From Molanna angustata (taxonomy: Eukaryota > Arthropoda > Insecta > Trichoptera > Molannidae): a stretch of 64,000 nt of DNA. The translations under genes were made by a program, and so were the position numbers. Positions 1 to 11,589 of this stretch are shown piece after piece. The first letter of the stretch is position 1, and each line of letters starts with the position of its first letter. The stretch covers positions 8,221,186-8,285,185 of the forward strand of contig OY754980.1 of assembly GCA_963576475.1 (NCBI GenBank). Reading direction: 5' to 3'. The notes beneath the pieces are model-generated. The model saw only the letters and a list, made by a program, of their open reading frames with translations. It was not told the origin of the DNA and did not search any database.

Positions 1-208
1 GTTTAAACTAGATGAATTATTTTTTACTACCTAATGTAGGTAAGTATATATCCAACAACAGCCCCAGAACAGGTTATATCTAGTGGGGCGTTGTTGATCA
101 TTCTATATAATATATTGTAAAAAATAATGATATAAATAAAAAAAAATATCTTTAATAAACGGTTCATAATAAATTCCTCTTCTAAATTTATGTAGGAGGG
201 AATGCAAG

Positions 209-545
209 ATGAAGAAGAGTATTATAAATAAAATGAAAGTGAATTTCTTGAGGTGGTTTGGACATATTGAAAGAATGAATGATGAACGACTGACTAAAAA
301 AATATACATGGGTGTAAGAGATGGAGTGAATAGTAGGGGACGCCCCAGAAAGGGATGGCATGACCATGTGAATGATATTTTGAAAGAAGGAAATATAAGA
401 AGCTTGAATAATCGACGAGCATGTATGAGACGATGCATGGATGTAAAGTAAGCTAGGAATGTATGCAAAAATAGAGGAGTATGGCGCTCGGTTCTCTCTG
501 CTTACCCCGTAAGGGATATGGCGTGATGGTAGGTATGTATGTATG
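209..545 (+). mobile_element. LINE ORF2 C-terminal tail remnant (5'-truncated)
   Basis: The frame from 209 reads LRWFGHIERM, RGRPRKGW and NNRRACMRR, then hits an in-frame stop at 449-451. The same frame continues as VCKNRGVWRSVLSAYP and ends near 530, followed by a TATG-rich tail. These blocks are typical of the C-terminal end of ORF2 in insect non-LTR retrotransposons. A sister copy at 62990-63120 has a sense codon (E) where this one has the stop, so this copy is dead. Clade not resolved; RTE-like is possible. The reverse transcriptase and endonuclease are absent. Confidence 0.75.
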
Positions 546-556
546 TATATGTAAAT

Positions 557-880
557 TTATGTATACAGGAAAGTCTGTAAATGGAAAAAGTGATGTTCTT
601 TGGTTTCACGAGAATCGGTTGGCAGCAACGCGATACGTCTCTTCCTGCTCTCTGCTCGCTCTTCAGCGACTCTCTTCAACTCTGTGTAGGAGGTACACTT
701 CATGTCCTCGCATACCTGCTGCTCTAGATACTCCCGGCGGGGACACCCTCTGCCAGTTTTTCCCTCCAAGATGTTGTGTAAGAGTTTGTCGTGTCGCAAC
801 ACATCGCCGATCCAGTTTGCACCCCTTTTTGATATGGTGTTCAACATGTGCCCGGTTTCCTAGATTTTGCTGAGAACCTC
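557..880 (-). mobile_element. LINE ORF2 C-terminal remnant, second family
   Basis: On the minus strand, 847 down to 557 reads WIGDVLRHDKLLHNILEGK, then a GRGCPR block and a Lys/Arg-rich end. This matches the common LINE tail pattern of WxGHVxRHDxLL followed by GRGRPR. It lies tail to tail with the plus-strand LINE remnant at 209-545, so two unrelated 3' ends abut here. No catalytic domain remains. Confidence 0.65.
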
Positions 881-1915
881 ATTTTTTGTTATAATATGGT
901 CTCTCCTAGATATACCAAGATTCAAAATGTGATATGTAGTATTCAGTATATAAAAAAATCAAACTGTATACTCAGTATAACGCTTCAAACTATAACAAAT
1001 GTGTTAAAATAACAATTTTCATCAATAGTATCGTTGATATCAGAACCGAAGGAGTTGAGATATGTCATATCATGTTTTAACCCCTTAAAACCTCATAGAT
1101 TTGTTAAGTATCTCTATCAGTTTTTCGGTAAGTAAAAATGGCCGTTGGTGGTTCAATTCTACGTAGTTTACTTTTTAGTTTGTAGCAGCGCCTTGGGGCT
1201 GCAACATGTATGGCCCGGGATGTAATATGACTTTTGCAATACAATCCTTCTGATAATCACAAATAAATAAACATCTATCCCCAAAAGTTAATAAAAAGCA
1301 TTTATACTTTAGATCCCATAGCCAATAAATATGTAGATATATGTACATATCTACATCTTAGTGCGAACTTTTTATAACACGCTCAGAACATATTTCAAGT
1401 AAATAAGATTCATAAGTTAACACAAAATGTGAATGTGAAAAATCTCACCCTGTAAACGAAACGTGCCGATTTTAAAAGCGTAGAGAGACCCAGGAGTGAA
1501 TATTTTATATAACAATATTTGAAATTAGACTAATTTATGCGAAATTTAATTTGGCTACAGCAAATAATCAAATTATGTTGATTCTTATATGATAAATGTT
1601 GTACAGAGAGCACTAAGGTTCTTTGCTTAAGTACTCTGATATTAAAATCGGGATACTAGATATTAATTTAACGTGTAAATATGAATTTATTCTGATTATT
1701 ATTCGCGCAAATACTTCGCAATATTTTTTTACGCAGCGTCTTAGAATAATATACTTGAGGGATTTATTTTTGTATTGGTGATATCTTAAGGAGGCGGAAA
1801 GTTTTTATAGAAATCTCGTCTATAGTTACAAAAAAACTTCTGTATACTATGAATCAATAATGAAACGATTTTTTTTAACAAAACAGAAAATAAAATCGAA
1901 ATAAAAAATAAAGGT
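881..1915. other. AT-rich stretch, nothing recognised
   Basis: About 1 kb of AT-rich DNA without a plausible exon, repeat match inside the window, or strong hairpin. A small GC-richer patch near 1140-1215 has no coding signature I recognise. Confidence 0.5.
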
Positions 1916-2065
1916 CTCGGGTGAAGATTCCCGGTGGAGACACAGTTTTTAATTGTGTTTTCATTGTGGATCTGTGAGACAATAACTATCATAAGTCCCC
2001 AGATATAACTATTTATTGGGTGCATGTTAGATTTATATTTGACATAGTTGCTGTTCCTGGTAGTT
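1910..2065 (+). mobile_element. SINE-2 copy, 5'-truncated
   Basis: Contains the B-box side of the head (TTCCCGGTGGAGACACAG), the diagnostic ATTGTGTTTTCA and GGATCTGTGAGAC segments, and the 3' TTGGGTGCATGTTA and TTTGACATAG motifs. Better copies are at 44496-44723 and 48200-48420. Base differences indicate an old copy. The A box and anticodon arm are missing. Confidence 0.75.
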
Positions 2066-2366
2066 GCCTAGTTTTAATCAAAAAACAATATACACTATGT
2101 ACTATTTATACCACTCAACTGATCAAATGTACACCTCGGCACGGGACTTTCTAGTAAGGTGATTATTGTACCAACGCATTTACACACTCACCAGTAACAC
2201 GCACACGTACAAGTATGCAAAGTATATGTAATTGCACTGTAATACATATATCATTTGTATTAATTAATAAATAAATATTGTTACATTTGAGTGTAGGTAC
2301 CTAACTCATAATAATAATAATTCATAATAATAATTAATCACTATAATGAACAGTGTCTTGAATGTC

Positions 2367-2466
2367 AATAATTTAAGTACAACTAACTAATCGGCGTTAG
2401 TTGTACTTAAATTATTCAAATACAACTAATCGACTACATAATATAGTTAGTTGTACTTAAATTATT
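2367..2466. repeat. 21-bp perfect hairpin plus a third copy of the arm
   Basis: A 21-base arm at 2367-2387 is exactly complementary to 2396-2416, with an 8-base loop. The right arm recurs as a direct repeat at 2446-2466. The inner sequence is GTTAGTTGTACTTAAATT. No flanking element was identified. Confidence 0.85.
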
Positions 2467-2599
2467 TTATACAAGAAATCGGCTTTGTTTTCAGCCCAAA
2501 AAGCTAGGATTGCGCAATACATTACTAAAAATATATAATAAAAATTATAGGTATTTCACGATACAAAGACATGCTTTGACGTTTTTATTTCATTATTTA

Positions 2600-2745
2600 T
2601 TGTATATAGAGGTGTCGGCAGGAAGAAGCTATCCTGGCTCTGAAACATTCGGAAATGGACTAGAATTAGGCGCGTGGGAAGACCATATCGCACCGCCCTG
2701 GACAGGGAGAGTATCTCTCAAGTAAACGCCAATGTCGGGGTGAAC
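2600..2745 (+). mobile_element. LINE ORF2 C-terminal remnant
   Basis: One frame reads RKKLSWL, stop, NIRKWTRIRRVGRPYRTAL and DRESISQVNANV. This resembles the RKKSWLRNIREWTG...LFRLAEDRE tail of arthropod LINE ORF2 proteins and carries a premature stop. The region 2880-3045, C/T-rich and ending in a TAAATAAATAAAA tail, may be the 3' UTR and end of this or another LINE. Confidence 0.55.
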
Positions 2746-2879
2746 CGAATGAACAAGGAAATTGTAGGTATATTATTTAAATATTTCGATATTATTTTAT
2801 TACAAAAAAATATTACGTCAAATAATTGTTTATATTTCATTACATATATCATACAGTGAACTCCTCAATAAATAATATT

Positions 2880-3045
2880 AAATCAAAACTTTCCCTCTCT
2901 TTCTGCGCTCCCTCTTCCCTCCCAATTCAATCTTAACTCCCTGCTACCTCATCCTGTATAATACTTACTTCTTATTTGTTAATATTTCATTATTATTGCC
3001 TTATACTTTATTAAGCTGTTTGTTTCCTAAATATAAATAAATAAA
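2880..3045 (+). mobile_element. Probable LINE 3' UTR and A-rich tail
   Basis: Pyrimidine-rich sequence (TTTCCCTCTCTTTCTG, CTCCCTCTTCCCTCCC) runs into ATATAAATAAATAAAATAA. The layout resembles the LINE 3' end at 52210-52482. No coding remains inside the block itself. Confidence 0.4.
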
Positions 3046-3495
3046 ATAAGGGAAATAAAGAATTTCTTGATAATGACGAGAAACTTCGTCGAAAACGTTT
3101 AGTCGTAAACCGGTGGAATCATTAGAGATATACTTTTTTTTTATTTTAGACCGAGTGTAAAACAATTCAACAATTAAAATGCTTAAATAATGAAATCTAA
3201 TTTAGCCAAAATCTACTGCCATAAATATTATCTTGTTTCAGTAGCGATGTGTGATTCGAATTGAACATTGGTATATAGATCATTTTCAATTACTGATTAC
3301 TCGAGAACATGACGAACTGGATTACCCATTAAATTACGCAGATAGCGGTGTGTGGCACACGTGACAAACATACCCTCTCATCTGATTGGTTCGACGTCTC
3401 AATAACCACACTTGCGCACCTAAGTAAATTGACACTTGATCATTTACTGAAAACAGGAGTGTAGGCTGGAAACTATAGCAAAAACTATTTTACGC
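3046..3495. other. No recognised feature
   Basis: AT-rich with a slightly GC-richer patch near 3300-3420. I see no repeat family, hairpin or coding potential that stands out. Confidence 0.45.
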
Positions 3496-3909
3496 TTATA
3501 AATTTATGACAAAATTACAAATTTCAAAACGGGAGACAACAAAGGCGCTTACCAAAGATTTCATGGCTTCAATTGGGATACTCCTTCGGATTGACTTTAA
3601 ACGTCTTATTTGAAAGAAAGCAGAAGAAGTAACTGTGTTTATTTGGTTTGAAAAGCTTACATAAGATTCTATTTTGACTCCAAGAAGTTTAACACAGGAT
3701 TTGGGAAAAATATCTGAATTTTCGGATGTTAGTGGGGAGGTGTCTATTAAATGGCTTGGTTTGCGCGTTGCAGTCCGGGAGAGTTCTGTCTTTGTTGGGT
3801 TTAGCTTAAGCTTGTTTGCTGACATCCAAACACCGGTATCTTCGATACGTTTACGAATTACGGTTTCAGAGATAATATTCATTTTAAAACAATTCTGAAA
3901 AAAACACAC
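3496..3909 (-). mobile_element. CR1/L2-type LINE reverse transcriptase fragment
   Basis: The minus-strand frame encodes the end of an RT palm/thumb region: WMSANKLKLNPTKTE, KLLGVKIES and SFSNQINTVTSSAFFQIRRL, then SIPIEAMKSLVSAFVVSR. The order WMxxNKLKLNPxKTE followed by LGVxID and NQI is characteristic of CR1/L2-group LINEs. A closely related copy at 38235-39036 continues into the C-terminus. This one lacks the FADD box and both ends. Confidence 0.8.
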
Positions 3910-3924
3910 AAAGAGTTCGGATAA

Positions 3925-4255
3925 TTCTAAAACCTTGCAGATACAGTACCTACTTCAACGTTATGACTACTACAAGGGAGATTTTTAAATTATGGGCCGG
4001 GCTGTTGATAAAAAATGAAAACCATTAAATAAATACAGTATGAGTTGAATGAATTTTCTTTTAGCGTCGAAGTACACTAAAGATGAAGATAAGAATGTAC
4101 CGTATTTTAGAAAAAAAGTCTTGAAAGCTCTTAAGTTGCCCATCGTGTCTACAAGATCCGTAGGTCTAAAAGAATTCCCTCGTACATCGTTGCAGAGTTG
4201 TCATCGTCGAAAAGAAAAGAAAGACATTAGTAAAAAAGTATCAACTTCAGTGTAA
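3925..4255 (+). other. Unidentified repeat-like segment with a 68-aa frame
   Basis: A 68-codon open frame (4049-4255) resembles no family I know. The segments AACCTTGCAGATAC and GAAGATAAGAATGTACCGTA have diverged counterparts around 7570-7690, so this is probably a low-copy interspersed repeat rather than a gene. Confidence 0.3.
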
Positions 4256-4910
4256 AGTTTTGCTTCAAAGATTACGAACCAATCACATTCGCTAACAACA
4301 CTGTCGCTAGAAGCATGACATCATGTTTGTTCAAGCCCGCCGTTGTGACAGGCAAATATGAGTATTAGAAAGCTATACACAACATGTAAGTGAACGGTGC
4401 TTATATAATTTAACATGAATGGTGAATATTCACACACGAACACGTCCTTAATAAGATTTATAGATTAACTGCCTATCTGGCTTAGATGTGTGTACGGGAG
4501 ACAGTAGGTACATACTCTTACTCAGAGCTACCAAAGTCACTTTGTTCCCTAATTATACAAGATGAAAGGGAAATGTATACGCCTCAAGTATAAATTACAA
4601 ACAACCCTTTCGATGTTGGATGCATGATTCCTGAGTGATTTTATACAAACACGTTAATATTTTACAACCCCCCCTCGCTCCTCGGATAATGGGGCGGGAG
4701 GTCCCACGTGGATTTCAGCAGACAATTCAGTGAGAGCGTTGAATCAAAGATTTCACAATTCCACACTTGAAATGAATATATTATATTAACTATTGTCATA
4801 TCGAATAGAAAAACTTTGTGGCTCAGTTTATTAGAAATTTGACTCCCAAGCCACATTCCAGGGTTTAATGTCCCACATTTTTTTCACGGAGTTTTGGTAT
4901 TTATATTACT
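4256..4910. other. No recognised feature
   Basis: Mostly unique-looking AT-rich DNA. The short minus frame at 4662-4856 shows no recognisable domain. Confidence 0.4.
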
Positions 4911-4914
4911 TTTC

Positions 4915-5085
4915 GGGAAACTAACAGATACTATGTCAAATATTAATCTAACACGCACCCAATAACGAGTTGCCACATTCGTAGACTTACGATATTAATC
5001 GTCTCACAGATCCAGACTGAAAACCCAAGTAAAACTGTATCTCCACCGGGAATCCAATCCAGGACCCTTAGACAATATGAATGCA
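4915..5085 (-). mobile_element. SINE-2 copy, degenerate
   Basis: Minus-strand copy showing the 3' part (TGTCAAATATTAATCTAACA, CGCACCCAATAACGAGTTGC) and then the head region (TCTCCACCGGGAATCCAATC). The remaining head is eroded beyond recognition toward 5085. Confidence 0.8.
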
Positions 5086-5366
5086 TAATAATTATCACCC
5101 ATGCATGTCATACCATGTTCATAGTGATGAAGCTTCACAAATTTCAAATGTATTTTATATCAATTTATCAATATACAGGTAATATGCAAATAGTGACTAC
5201 TTTGAGTTTCGTCGTGATATTTTTGTGAAAGGCGTAAAATTTTTGAAATTTGTAAAATTTTACATTTACAAACATAACATACAAAACGGCTATGTAAAAA
5301 CATTCAAAAGGCTCTCGAATTTGGAAAAAAAATGTTTTTTTCTTTTATTTCTGTTGTTGATGAATT

Positions 5367-5540
5367 ACTTCTACTCACAGTATGTTAATAATGAAAAAGA
5401 AAGACATCAACTCACATTGTGTTAATAATGAGAAAGGACATCTACTCACATTATGTCAATAATGAGAAAGGACATCTACTCACATTATGTCAATAATGAG
5501 AAAGGACATCTACTCACATTATGTCAATAATGAGAAAGTA
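5367..5540. repeat. 34-bp minisatellite, about 5 units
   Basis: Repeat of a ~34-base unit containing GACATCTACTCACATTATGT and then CAATAATGAGAAAG. The three central units are identical, and the outer ones are diverged and slightly different in length. It lies in AT-rich DNA with no identified parent element. Confidence 0.9.
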
Positions 5541-6429
5541 GCATAGAATAATAACAGAATCAATTCACACCTATCGATTTATAATTTATCGACTCTATGA
5601 ACTGGATTTGTTACTCGAGTCTTAAATACAATTTAAATGTAAAATCATAACTTATGTATGTATGCTAGAAGATAAGGTATTTAAATTAATAAATTGTATA
5701 TGGCGTTTCAAGTGCCCACGCTTCATACATTCCATTGGTATGTCTCTTACGGTCTCAACATTTTTTAGTGATTTCACAGTTTTGCTTGAACACGATGAGA
5801 CATGATCGTATATTTTAGACTTGACATGGCGCTTGAAGCAGTAAAAAAATATTTACGAGTATGTACTTACTTATGTTTTGGTATTGTTTATTGAAAACAG
5901 TTGGATTTTTGCAAATAAAAAAAAAACAAATTTAAAAACGGTTACATTGAAACGATAATAAGCTCTCATTTAAACAACACTTACAGGGTATTTTGAAAGA
6001 CAGTCTGATTACAGCAATGAGAAAAGGAAATTTAAAAATTTAAAAACTTCTTCAGAATTACACGTCGAAACATCATATATAAATTTATTCTCAAATCTAG
6101 AATTATGTATACAAGTATTTGAGAAGAATATCTTGAAACTTCAGTATATTTAGTAGGAAAGACAAGTAGAAGATAGTGGATAGTATGAAAACGGTTTTTT
6201 TACACAAAGGATTAAGTACATTTTATATCTCTCTTAAAGACCTTGTATATACGCAAAAATACACACTAAATTACCTTCTAATGTATGAAACACGAAAAAA
6301 TATTGTATATCACCTGAGATGTGATACACAACATTTTATCGTGCAAAAAAGGTAAAATTTAGAGGTTTTTTTAAATGGCAAAAATAGTTATTAAAATTTT
6401 TTAATAATAAATAACCCAGCCGGAAGATT
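5541..6429. other. AT-rich stretch, nothing recognised
   Basis: No repeat match, coding frame or hairpin I can support. Confidence 0.45.
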
Positions 6430-6748
6430 TTCATATTCTCTTTCGATTGAAGTAAAAATGCGCAACCAATATCCCTCTATCCTGTCCTCCTAGTCTCTCT
6501 TCTCTCCTTTCACTTCCCTTCCCTAGTTGTTGTAGGTATATGTGTGTATGTATGTATGTGTGTGTGATGATGTGTATGAGTGTGTGTGTGAGGGTGTGTG
6601 TATGAAGGTGTGTGTATGAATTATTTTTGGCTTGTAAACTGTTATTTGTTTTTATATTATGTTGATGGAATGCTTTTTTTGGCTCTAACATTGTAAAAAT
6701 AATATTGTATCAATAAACTGTAAATGAGCTGTAGCTTCCCAAAGAAAA

Positions 6749-6779
<31 letters not shown>

Positions 6780-6784
6780 AAATC
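6430..6784 (+). mobile_element. Family D retroposon with TG-rich core and (AAAT)n tail
   Basis: Element with a CCTCCTAGTCTCTCTTCTC start region, a TG/TATG microsatellite core, GGCTCTAACATTGTAAAAAT, and CTGTAGCTTCCCAAAG before a short (AAAT)n tail. The minus-strand homologue at 61373-62350 has the same parts in the same order. The 3' tail points to retroposition. Its antisense strand keeps an open frame beginning MLEPKK in both copies. Confidence 0.7.
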
Positions 6785-7250
6785 TACTTCAAAGGCCTTG
6801 TAGTTTTTTAGTTACTAACAATAAAAAAATAAAAAAAGGTTTCACTAAAACTAATTTTACAAGAAGTATTAAACAAATTCAAAAATCAGAAAACTGATGC
6901 AATAGAATGAAGATGTACATACAAACTGTTCCTTATTTCAAAGATGTATCTTTTGAGGGTATTAGGGAAATTATTTTCAAAATAGGTATACTATTTATCC
7001 TACTATAGCCTAAATATTTGTGGCAAAAAAATTTTAATGTTGCCTTTTTAGGTGAGACGAGGGGATTCGCGCACGTGTCGTGCTTTTGACTATTTATTAT
7101 TCCCTAAGAAAGTGGTACCGATGTTGCCAAAGATACTAAGTTAGTTTACATATTATATTAGTTAAGACTGTCAAGACGAGACGATAGTAATGTAGTTTTA
7201 TAGCTATTTGGTGCGATGGGGTTTCGCCTAGGATGGAATAACACAATCTA
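6785..7250. other. AT-rich stretch with a small family C trace
   Basis: 7038-7090 contains TTGCCTTTTTAGGTGAGACG and CACGTGTCGTGCTTTTGA, which match the middle of family C (see 29751-30052). The rest shows nothing. Confidence 0.4.
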
Positions 7251-9335
7251 GGCGGATACAAGTGGCTGGATTTAATCAATTTCTCCTGTTTATTCAGATG
7301 AGTTGAAGTCGCTGTTTACCGGAGACTGCACCGCAACCTCCTTCCTACAAAGACAATATCCAAGAACGCACCGCAGAGCTGATGGAAACCCAGGGACAAT
7401 CCGTTCTGTGACAATAATATATATTCTACAACACTCGTACCCAACATTTTCAATTGGTTCATTCTAACACATTGTATCAATTTGAACATAAAATAATTAC
7501 TGTTCTTCCCCGACCACCACCACAAGTTCTTCTTTGCAAAACTTTGAAAGTAACGACCAAAAAACTCTTAAACCTTGCAGACACCACATTTCAAGTACCA
7601 AAAAGTAATTATTAAAAGGAAACAGCAGAATCGCTGTTGATTTAAAGTGAAGATAAGCATGCACAGTATTTTGGACAAAAAATCTCGAAAATGAGCTTGG
7701 ACTTCTGACAAACTGTTTATACAGTATAGTGTAGTAAAAATAGGTATATTCTAATATAAATTTTGATTGAAAAATATTGACAATATAGATAGATAAGATA
7801 ACTGGGTATTATTAAAGTAAAACTCAATGATATCCATACCTATAAAGGTATATGAATAGAAAATAAATATAAAAAAGACAACATAGGTAGGAGAAAAGAA
7901 TATAAACAAAGAACACATTACTATTGCTTTGGGAGTGTTCCCACCCAATTGTGTCCTCTTACAGATCGGAGCTCCTCGTTGCTGTCCGTGGACCTCTTCA
8001 AGGTCCCATTGGACATGCGGACTTACAAAGCAAACAATTACTAAGCCTTCAAACGATTTTGCCATAGATACGGTGCCTAATTATCCGAAGATTCTCACTG
8101 ACTTATCTGTTTCCAGAGATCTTGGTCACTTATCTGATGCCTATATATATATGGATCTGAAGTCGCCGACAGTCCGCAGGTGTGAATCTCAATTCGCACT
8201 TGTTCTTTTTGCACCATGGTGCCGAGATTGCTAATCTAGAGGGCTCCATGAGCTACTCTTCGTGCCATGCATTGTTTTTTTTGTCGTTCATTCTAGCGTT
8301 CTTCGAAGAAGCCGTTGACAGTCCCCATATGCGGAGCGGGTGGTGGTGGAAGTAGCGATACTATTGCTATAATTGTTCTTATTTCTTGATTTAGTGCACT
8401 TAACAGGGATTCACTGCAATGGTTATAACACTGCAATAAAACGGCAGTGAAGCTGCCATACGAATAACCACAATCAAGACCAAAAGTAATGCAAGACTTC
8501 AATGCGAGAATCTTACGGTCTCCTTTTTGTTTTATAAACCTACAAAAAGATACCTAATTAACAACACTCACGTCATACAAAATTCACAACAACGAAGTTT
8601 TTGTTCTTGCACAGATCAACATTTGACGACAAGAACCTCAATCACTAGATTAAACACATATTTATTTGAGCGAGCAAAACATACTTCGTCGGGAATCAAA
8701 CACGCAATAGGAGATAATAAATTATACAATGATATATTTTCGACCGTGAAGTAACCAATAATATAATGGGCTATTGTATATTTAAAAAGGCCAAAATTAT
8801 TAGACAATAGGTCAGGGATATATAATTATGTTGATTAACTACGTGTCGAATTCCAATGGGCAGATACTTAAAAACAAATTTGACGTTTTACAACCTCGAA
8901 GGTAAATTCATAGTCAATGAGATGCACGTCCTCACATCATTGGGTGAAAGGCTTTGTTCACCCACGGCCCAAACTGTGTTGATTCTTTGTTTTCTTTTCT
9001 TTTCCTTCGTCTCAAACTCCGACCACAAAGAAAGAAAACCATAAATGTTCATGTGGTGAAATCGAACGATGATTTATGGTCGGCCTTACGAGAATTGTAA
9101 AAGTTTAAAATGTTTTTAGCTTGTTCGGTGTATAATAAAAGACGGATAGTATCGTGGACTGTTTCCACTACGGACGAGGCAATAAACGCCATCGGGACGT
9201 TTTAATCGATTGATTTATCATCGCAGCTAATATGGAGATGTAGTCGATAACTATTATTTTCAGATTGTAAATCTACAACTCCGTGACATCTTATATGGGT
9301 ATAATATGAGAATTGAACAGTGGTGGATTTTTAAT
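7251..9335. other. Unidentified DNA with short open frames
   Basis: Several moderately GC-rich patches (7310-7400, 7925-8235, 8280-8500, 8880-9060) carry open frames of 60-100 codons on both strands. None shows a domain, signal peptide or exon pattern I recognise. 7570-7690 is a diverged relative of 3930-4130. Old transposon debris is the likeliest content, but a fragmentary host exon cannot be excluded. Confidence 0.35.
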
Positions 9336-9339
9336 AATA

Positions 9340-9600
9340 CTTAATATTATAACAAAGGAAAGACTCTAAGAGACAAGAGTTGGAAATGAGGATATTAAGT
9401 GGACCTGTGAGACCGAGGACATAATACGATGGAGCAGAGCCAGTCTCGAACTTTATATATTATATTGCGGCCAATGATAAACCGTCTGGACATAGCCGCC
9501 CCGGAAGACCACCTAAAATATAAAAGGACAGCTGGACCTCTGCCTCCCAAGAGTAACTTTCTGAATAAAAACATCCTACACAGAGAAGAAGAATACTAGG
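9340..9600 (+). mobile_element. Probable LINE ORF2 tail, heavily decayed
   Basis: One frame reads RQELEMRILSGPVR, then NDKPSGHSRPGRPPK with stops around it. The RPGRPPK block following an HxxRxNDxP-like context is the usual GRGRPR tail of LINE ORF2 proteins. It is weak evidence because only one block is well preserved. Confidence 0.4.
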
Positions 9601-10320
9601 TATTGTTATTATCGTTGGACAATATACATAGACCTGCTCTCGCGAAAGCTCTCCTCAAGGACGCTTTATTTATCATCTTCTGATAAATCACTAAAATGAG
9701 ATTTATCTCTTATATTATTAATAGAGATACACAGATATATAAACTCTTATTTGAACGAATCAAGGACTATTGACAAAATGGTAGATTAACAAACCATAAT
9801 TTTTGTAAGGCAAAATTAATCAATAGGTAATTTTGAATTGGAACAAATTTTTCAGTTTGTCATAAATCACTGATAATCAATGTATCAAAGTTCAACACTA
9901 GGTAATAATAATAATAAAAAGGATCATAAATCTGATATCAAGGATGTTTTCCCAGTAGAGGGGAAGGAAATGGGGTTATGAATAGGATTCGTTTGTTTGT
10001 GTAGAGTCCGCAGGAGGATAAGAAGATAAAGCTCGTGGCGTCTGTACGGGAAGGACCCCATATTTGCATATTTGACAAGAAAACCACAGAAAATTTACTG
10101 GGGATTCAATCGGAATTCGTTGAATAAATGTCGGACCTATCGAAGTCCCATTGCTAGACAGTTGATATTGCGATGTGTACACCAATCTTGGATTTGTGGT
10201 TTTGTAAAAAAAAGCAAAATTAAAAAATAGTATTTTTTTCTATTTTTCGGACTGGATTCTGGTAGTTGAATCAATATTTTTTCAAGCAAAACAATACTTT
10301 GATTATACCTACCCTACTTT
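9601..10320. other. No recognised feature
   Basis: AT-rich DNA with a slightly GC-richer segment at 9950-10190. Nothing supportable. Confidence 0.4.
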
Positions 10321-10322
10321 TT

Positions 10323-10358
10323 ACTCTTCTCTACTCCAAGGGGAGCAGAGAGGAGTAC
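10323..10358. repeat. Terminal hairpin of a family E copy
   Basis: ACTCTTCTCTACTCC followed by a short loop and GGAGCAGAGAGGAGT forms a 15-bp stem with one or two mismatches. The same terminal hairpin type appears at 30333-30366, 16960-17003 and 48514-48545, always next to family E sequence. Here about 200 bp of other DNA separates it from the family E body. Confidence 0.7.
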
Positions 10359-10561
10359 CTAATGGGGAGCTATTTATTTATTTTATTTATTTTTTCACAC
10401 CTTTATCACAAAGACTATTATAAAGATTACTGCTGCCCAACTAGGTAACCCTGTTCTAGGGCTAGCAGTTTATAATTTTTACCAAGCCAAATATTTGACA
10501 TTTTGGTTTTACATAGTTATGTTTTTTTTATAGTTATTAATTCGCAATTTTAATTATTTTA

Positions 10562-11035
10562 GATTATCAACTAGTATCATACTGAGATTGTATTCTGAAT
10601 GCATTATCACAATGTTTATGTGTGTATGCGCTGTGTACTATGTGTTATATACTATGTACGGCGTGTTTATTCTACTTTATCGATTTTAGACTAAAGTAGG
10701 TACTTACCTATTCGATTCTTTTCAAATTTTGCAAATTTGTATATCTAATACTCGCATAGACCCCATTAGATTTTGAAGTATATTTGATCAGTGCCAATCT
10801 ATTTTTTTAACTGTCAAATATTTCAAAGTGACCCCAAGCTCAGGAAACTCAAAAATTGATATTTTTATTTTCAAATTGCTAAAAATGCACATCACTTTCA
10901 TAAAATGGCATCGTAGAATCATCAAGATTTCGTAATAAAATATTTAGATAAAAAATAATATAACAAACATCATTTAATGATAATGCTGAATTTTCCATGC
11001 AATATTTGAATACCACAACCTACTCGTTTTTTTAT
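10562..11035 (+). mobile_element. Family E copy, left arm of a large inverted pair
   Basis: Begins near GATTATCAACTAGTATCAT and runs through GTGTTTATTCTACTTTATCG, AAAGTGACCCCAAGCTCAGG and ends at CCACAACCTACTCGTTTT. The mirror copy at 11590-12081 carries the same markers in reverse order on the opposite strand. No coding capacity seen, so probably a non-autonomous DNA element. Confidence 0.75.
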
Positions 11036-11589
11036 TTATGTTCAGTGTATTATTTTAAAAATCATAAAATGAGGAACCCTCGTTTATTTGCGTCAGGATT
11101 CAAATACATCAAAAATTACGAGGACACAATGATATGCAAGTATTCCAGGTAAGAAGAAAGGACTAACTAAGATGACAAAGGTGTTATAATGAAGGTTAAT
11201 AAGTGAATAATCAAGCGGTATTATCATTTTGAGTTGAAATCGCCGTGAAGCTATTTCCAGGCAGACACAATATGTACTAATGTTGTTTAAGAAAACACAC
11301 TACAAGGGACTTAACGAAGAACTTAGGTAAATATAAGTACATAATTCCGACATACAACAAACAACTTACTAAGTTCCCTATTGAAGTTGATAAAACCTGC
11401 CATAAAATACAAGTTATGATACATATAATTCTACCCAAACAAAATACGTGAAGTTGTTTAAAAAGACTGCTAAAAATTATTCAAAACAAGAGTAGCAAAT
11501 TAATACACGTACCAGCACCAATACACATTCATAGCAGAACTTTTTTGCAATGAACTTCCAACGAGTCAAATCATAATCAGCTTGGTAAC

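Noticed and set aside
6431..6691. Histidine/threonine-rich protein gene
   Set aside because: The repeat is a CA microsatellite on the antisense of a retroposon. Listed as an observation, not as a gene.
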